Of a stretch of 7,333 bases of DNA, positions 6,403 to 7,333 are shown piece after piece. The translations under genes and the position numbers were made by a program. The notes beneath the pieces are model-generated. The model was not told where the DNA came from, ran no database searches, and was given only the letters and a program-made list of their open reading frames with translations. Origin of the DNA: an uncultured Clostridia bacterium (GTDB lineage: Bacteria; Bacillota; Clostridia; Oscillospirales; Acutalibacteraceae); contig CAMVBD010000058.1 in the NCBI GenBank assembly GCA_947165615.1, positions 1 through 7,333 on the forward strand, written 5' to 3'. Each line of letters starts with the position of its first letter. Positions within the stretch are counted from its first letter, which is position 1.

Positions 6403-7333
6403 TTATTTTGTAGATTCCTCGTATGCCTTGCGTATGTTTGTCACGCCGACACAGTCTATTTTTCTTTTCAGCGCATCGTCGATCTCATCTAAATTTCTTT
6501 TCGGCATTACGCATTTTTTCATACCGAGTCTTAATGCTTCACGCACGCGCATTTCCGCGAATCCGACAGCGCGAATCTCGCCCGCAAGTCCGATTTCTCC
6601 GAATGCGATGCAATCGTCTCGCAAATTTTCATTCTTTAATGATGAGATTACAGAAAGACTTACAGGCAGATCGGACGCCGGCTCATCGATATGAAGCCCA
6701 CCTGCTACATTGACATAAATGTCACAATTTCCCATAAAATACCCGGCTCGTTTTTCAAGTACGGCGATCAGCATTGCCATTCGGTTATAATCAAATCCGT
6801 TGGCTGTCCGGCGAGGATTCCCGAATCCGGACTGGCAGACCAACCCCTGAACTTCAGCCAAAATAGGCCGGGACCCTTCCATGACACATGCAATACAGGA
6901 ACCCGGTACGTTGACAGGCTTTCCTTCGATCAGCGCTTTTGACGGATTCAGCACTTCCTGTAAGCCTTTGTCCTTCATTTCAAATACGCCGATCTCGTTT
7001 GTGGAGCCGTATCTGTTTTTGACCGCGCGAAGGATCCTATAGGAAAGATTCTTTTCGCCTTCAAAATATAAAACACAGTCTACGATATGTTCAAGAACTT
7101 TCGGGCCTGCGATATTGCCGTCTTTATTGACGTGTCCAACCAAAATAATAGGGATATTCAGGCTTTTTGAAAGCCGCATAAAAATATTTGCGCATTCTCG
7201 GACCTGTGCAATAGAGCCCGGTAAAGAATTCATTTCGGCAATCGCCATAGTTTGTATGGAATCAATGATCACAACCCCCGGCGATTCAACTCGGATATAT
7301 TCGGCGACTGCCTCGGCATCCGTCTGGCAAAGG
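6403..7333 (-). CDS. radA: DNA repair protein RadA (5' part outside window)
   Basis: RadA (Sms) is a RecA-like ATPase and hexameric helicase that drives branch migration of recombination intermediates. The window holds the last 309 residues of an expected 450-460. The frame is open to the window edge, so the zinc finger and Walker A lie outside. Visible, in fragment numbering, are the Walker B strand GVVIIDSIQTM (19-29), the L2 region VGHVNKDGNIAGPKVLEH (65-82) and the RadA-specific motif as KNRYG (105-109; KNRFG is usual). From about 125 to the end is the Lon-protease-like domain, including GFDYNRMAMLIAVLEKRAG, the strand DIYVNVAGGLHIDEPASDLP and EIGLAGEIRAV. The internal GTG at 7272 is not the start, since conserved residues continue upstream. 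The stop at 6403 is followed by the small membrane-peptide gene and the xer gene. Confidence 0.96.
   Translation of the reverse strand, partial: LCQTDAEAVAEYIRVESPGVVIIDSIQTMAIAEMNSLPGSIAQVRECANIFMRLSKSLNIPIILVGHVNKDGNIAGPKVLEHIVDCVLYFEGEKNLSYRILRAVKNRYGSTNEIGVFEMKDKGLQEVLNPSKALIEGKPVNVPGSCIACVMEGSRPILAEVQGLVCQSGFGNPRRTANGFDYNRMAMLIAVLEKRAGYFMGNCDIYVNVAGGLHIDEPASDLPVSLSVISSLKNENLRDDCIAFGEIGLAGEIRAVGFAEMRVREALRLGMKKCVMPKRNLDEIDDALKRKIDCVGVTNIRKAYEESTK

Noticed and set aside
6128..6403. 91-codon frame on the minus strand starting at 6403
   Set aside because: It overlaps the radA stop and lacks a ribosome binding site. The 36-codon frame from 6372 has a clear one and a membrane-peptide composition.

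Overview
This window looks like ordinary chromosomal DNA from a low-to-mid-GC, endospore-forming member of the Firmicutes, most likely class Clostridia (Oscillospiraceae/Ruminococcaceae-like). The reasons are the gene order queA-tgt-yajC(yrbF)-yrzE (DUF3792), which matches the Bacillus/Clostridia arrangement, strong GGAGG-type ribosome binding sites, a SpoIIM-like sporulation protein behind a possible sigma-E promoter, and an aspartate-semialdehyde dehydrogenase of the archaeal/yeast-like type that is common in Clostridia. I place it by family knowledge only and cannot name a species.

Layout. Positions 1-1069 (minus) hold asd, cut by the window edge only a few codons before its stop. A 136-bp intergenic region carries a good promoter for asd and a weaker candidate for the opposite operon. 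Positions 1206-3397 (plus) are queA and tgt, two steps of queuosine tRNA modification, 20 bp apart. Positions 3473-3916 (plus) are yajC, with its own sigma-A-type promoter and a strong intrinsic terminator. Positions 4019-5031 (plus) are two membrane-protein genes, a DUF3792/YrzE family member and a SpoIIM-like protein, 26 bp apart and apparently one transcription unit. A hairpin at 5062-5086 can end transcription from both sides. Reading the other way, radA (7333-6403, N-terminus outside the window), a 36-residue membrane peptide gene (6372-6262) and a XerC/XerD-type tyrosine recombinase (6098-5106) lie in line on the minus strand.

How the genes work together. Tgt swaps guanine-34 of tRNAs for preQ1, and QueA then builds epoxyqueuosine on it from S-adenosylmethionine. 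YajC is an accessory of the Sec translocon. YrzE-like and SpoIIM-like are membrane proteins, and the promoter suggests they are made in the mother cell during sporulation. RadA and the Xer recombinase both act on DNA (recombination branch migration and, probably, chromosome dimer resolution).

No new multi-gene system is evident. The items most worth a second look are an 11-bp perfect inverted repeat with a 2-nt centre just upstream of the xer gene, which resembles a Xer recombination (dif-like) site, the sigma-E-like promoter in front of the yrzE-spoIIM pair, and the unannotated 36-residue membrane peptide between radA and xer. Hand-sampled base composition falls from about 57% GC in the queA-tgt half to about 35-52% in the second half.
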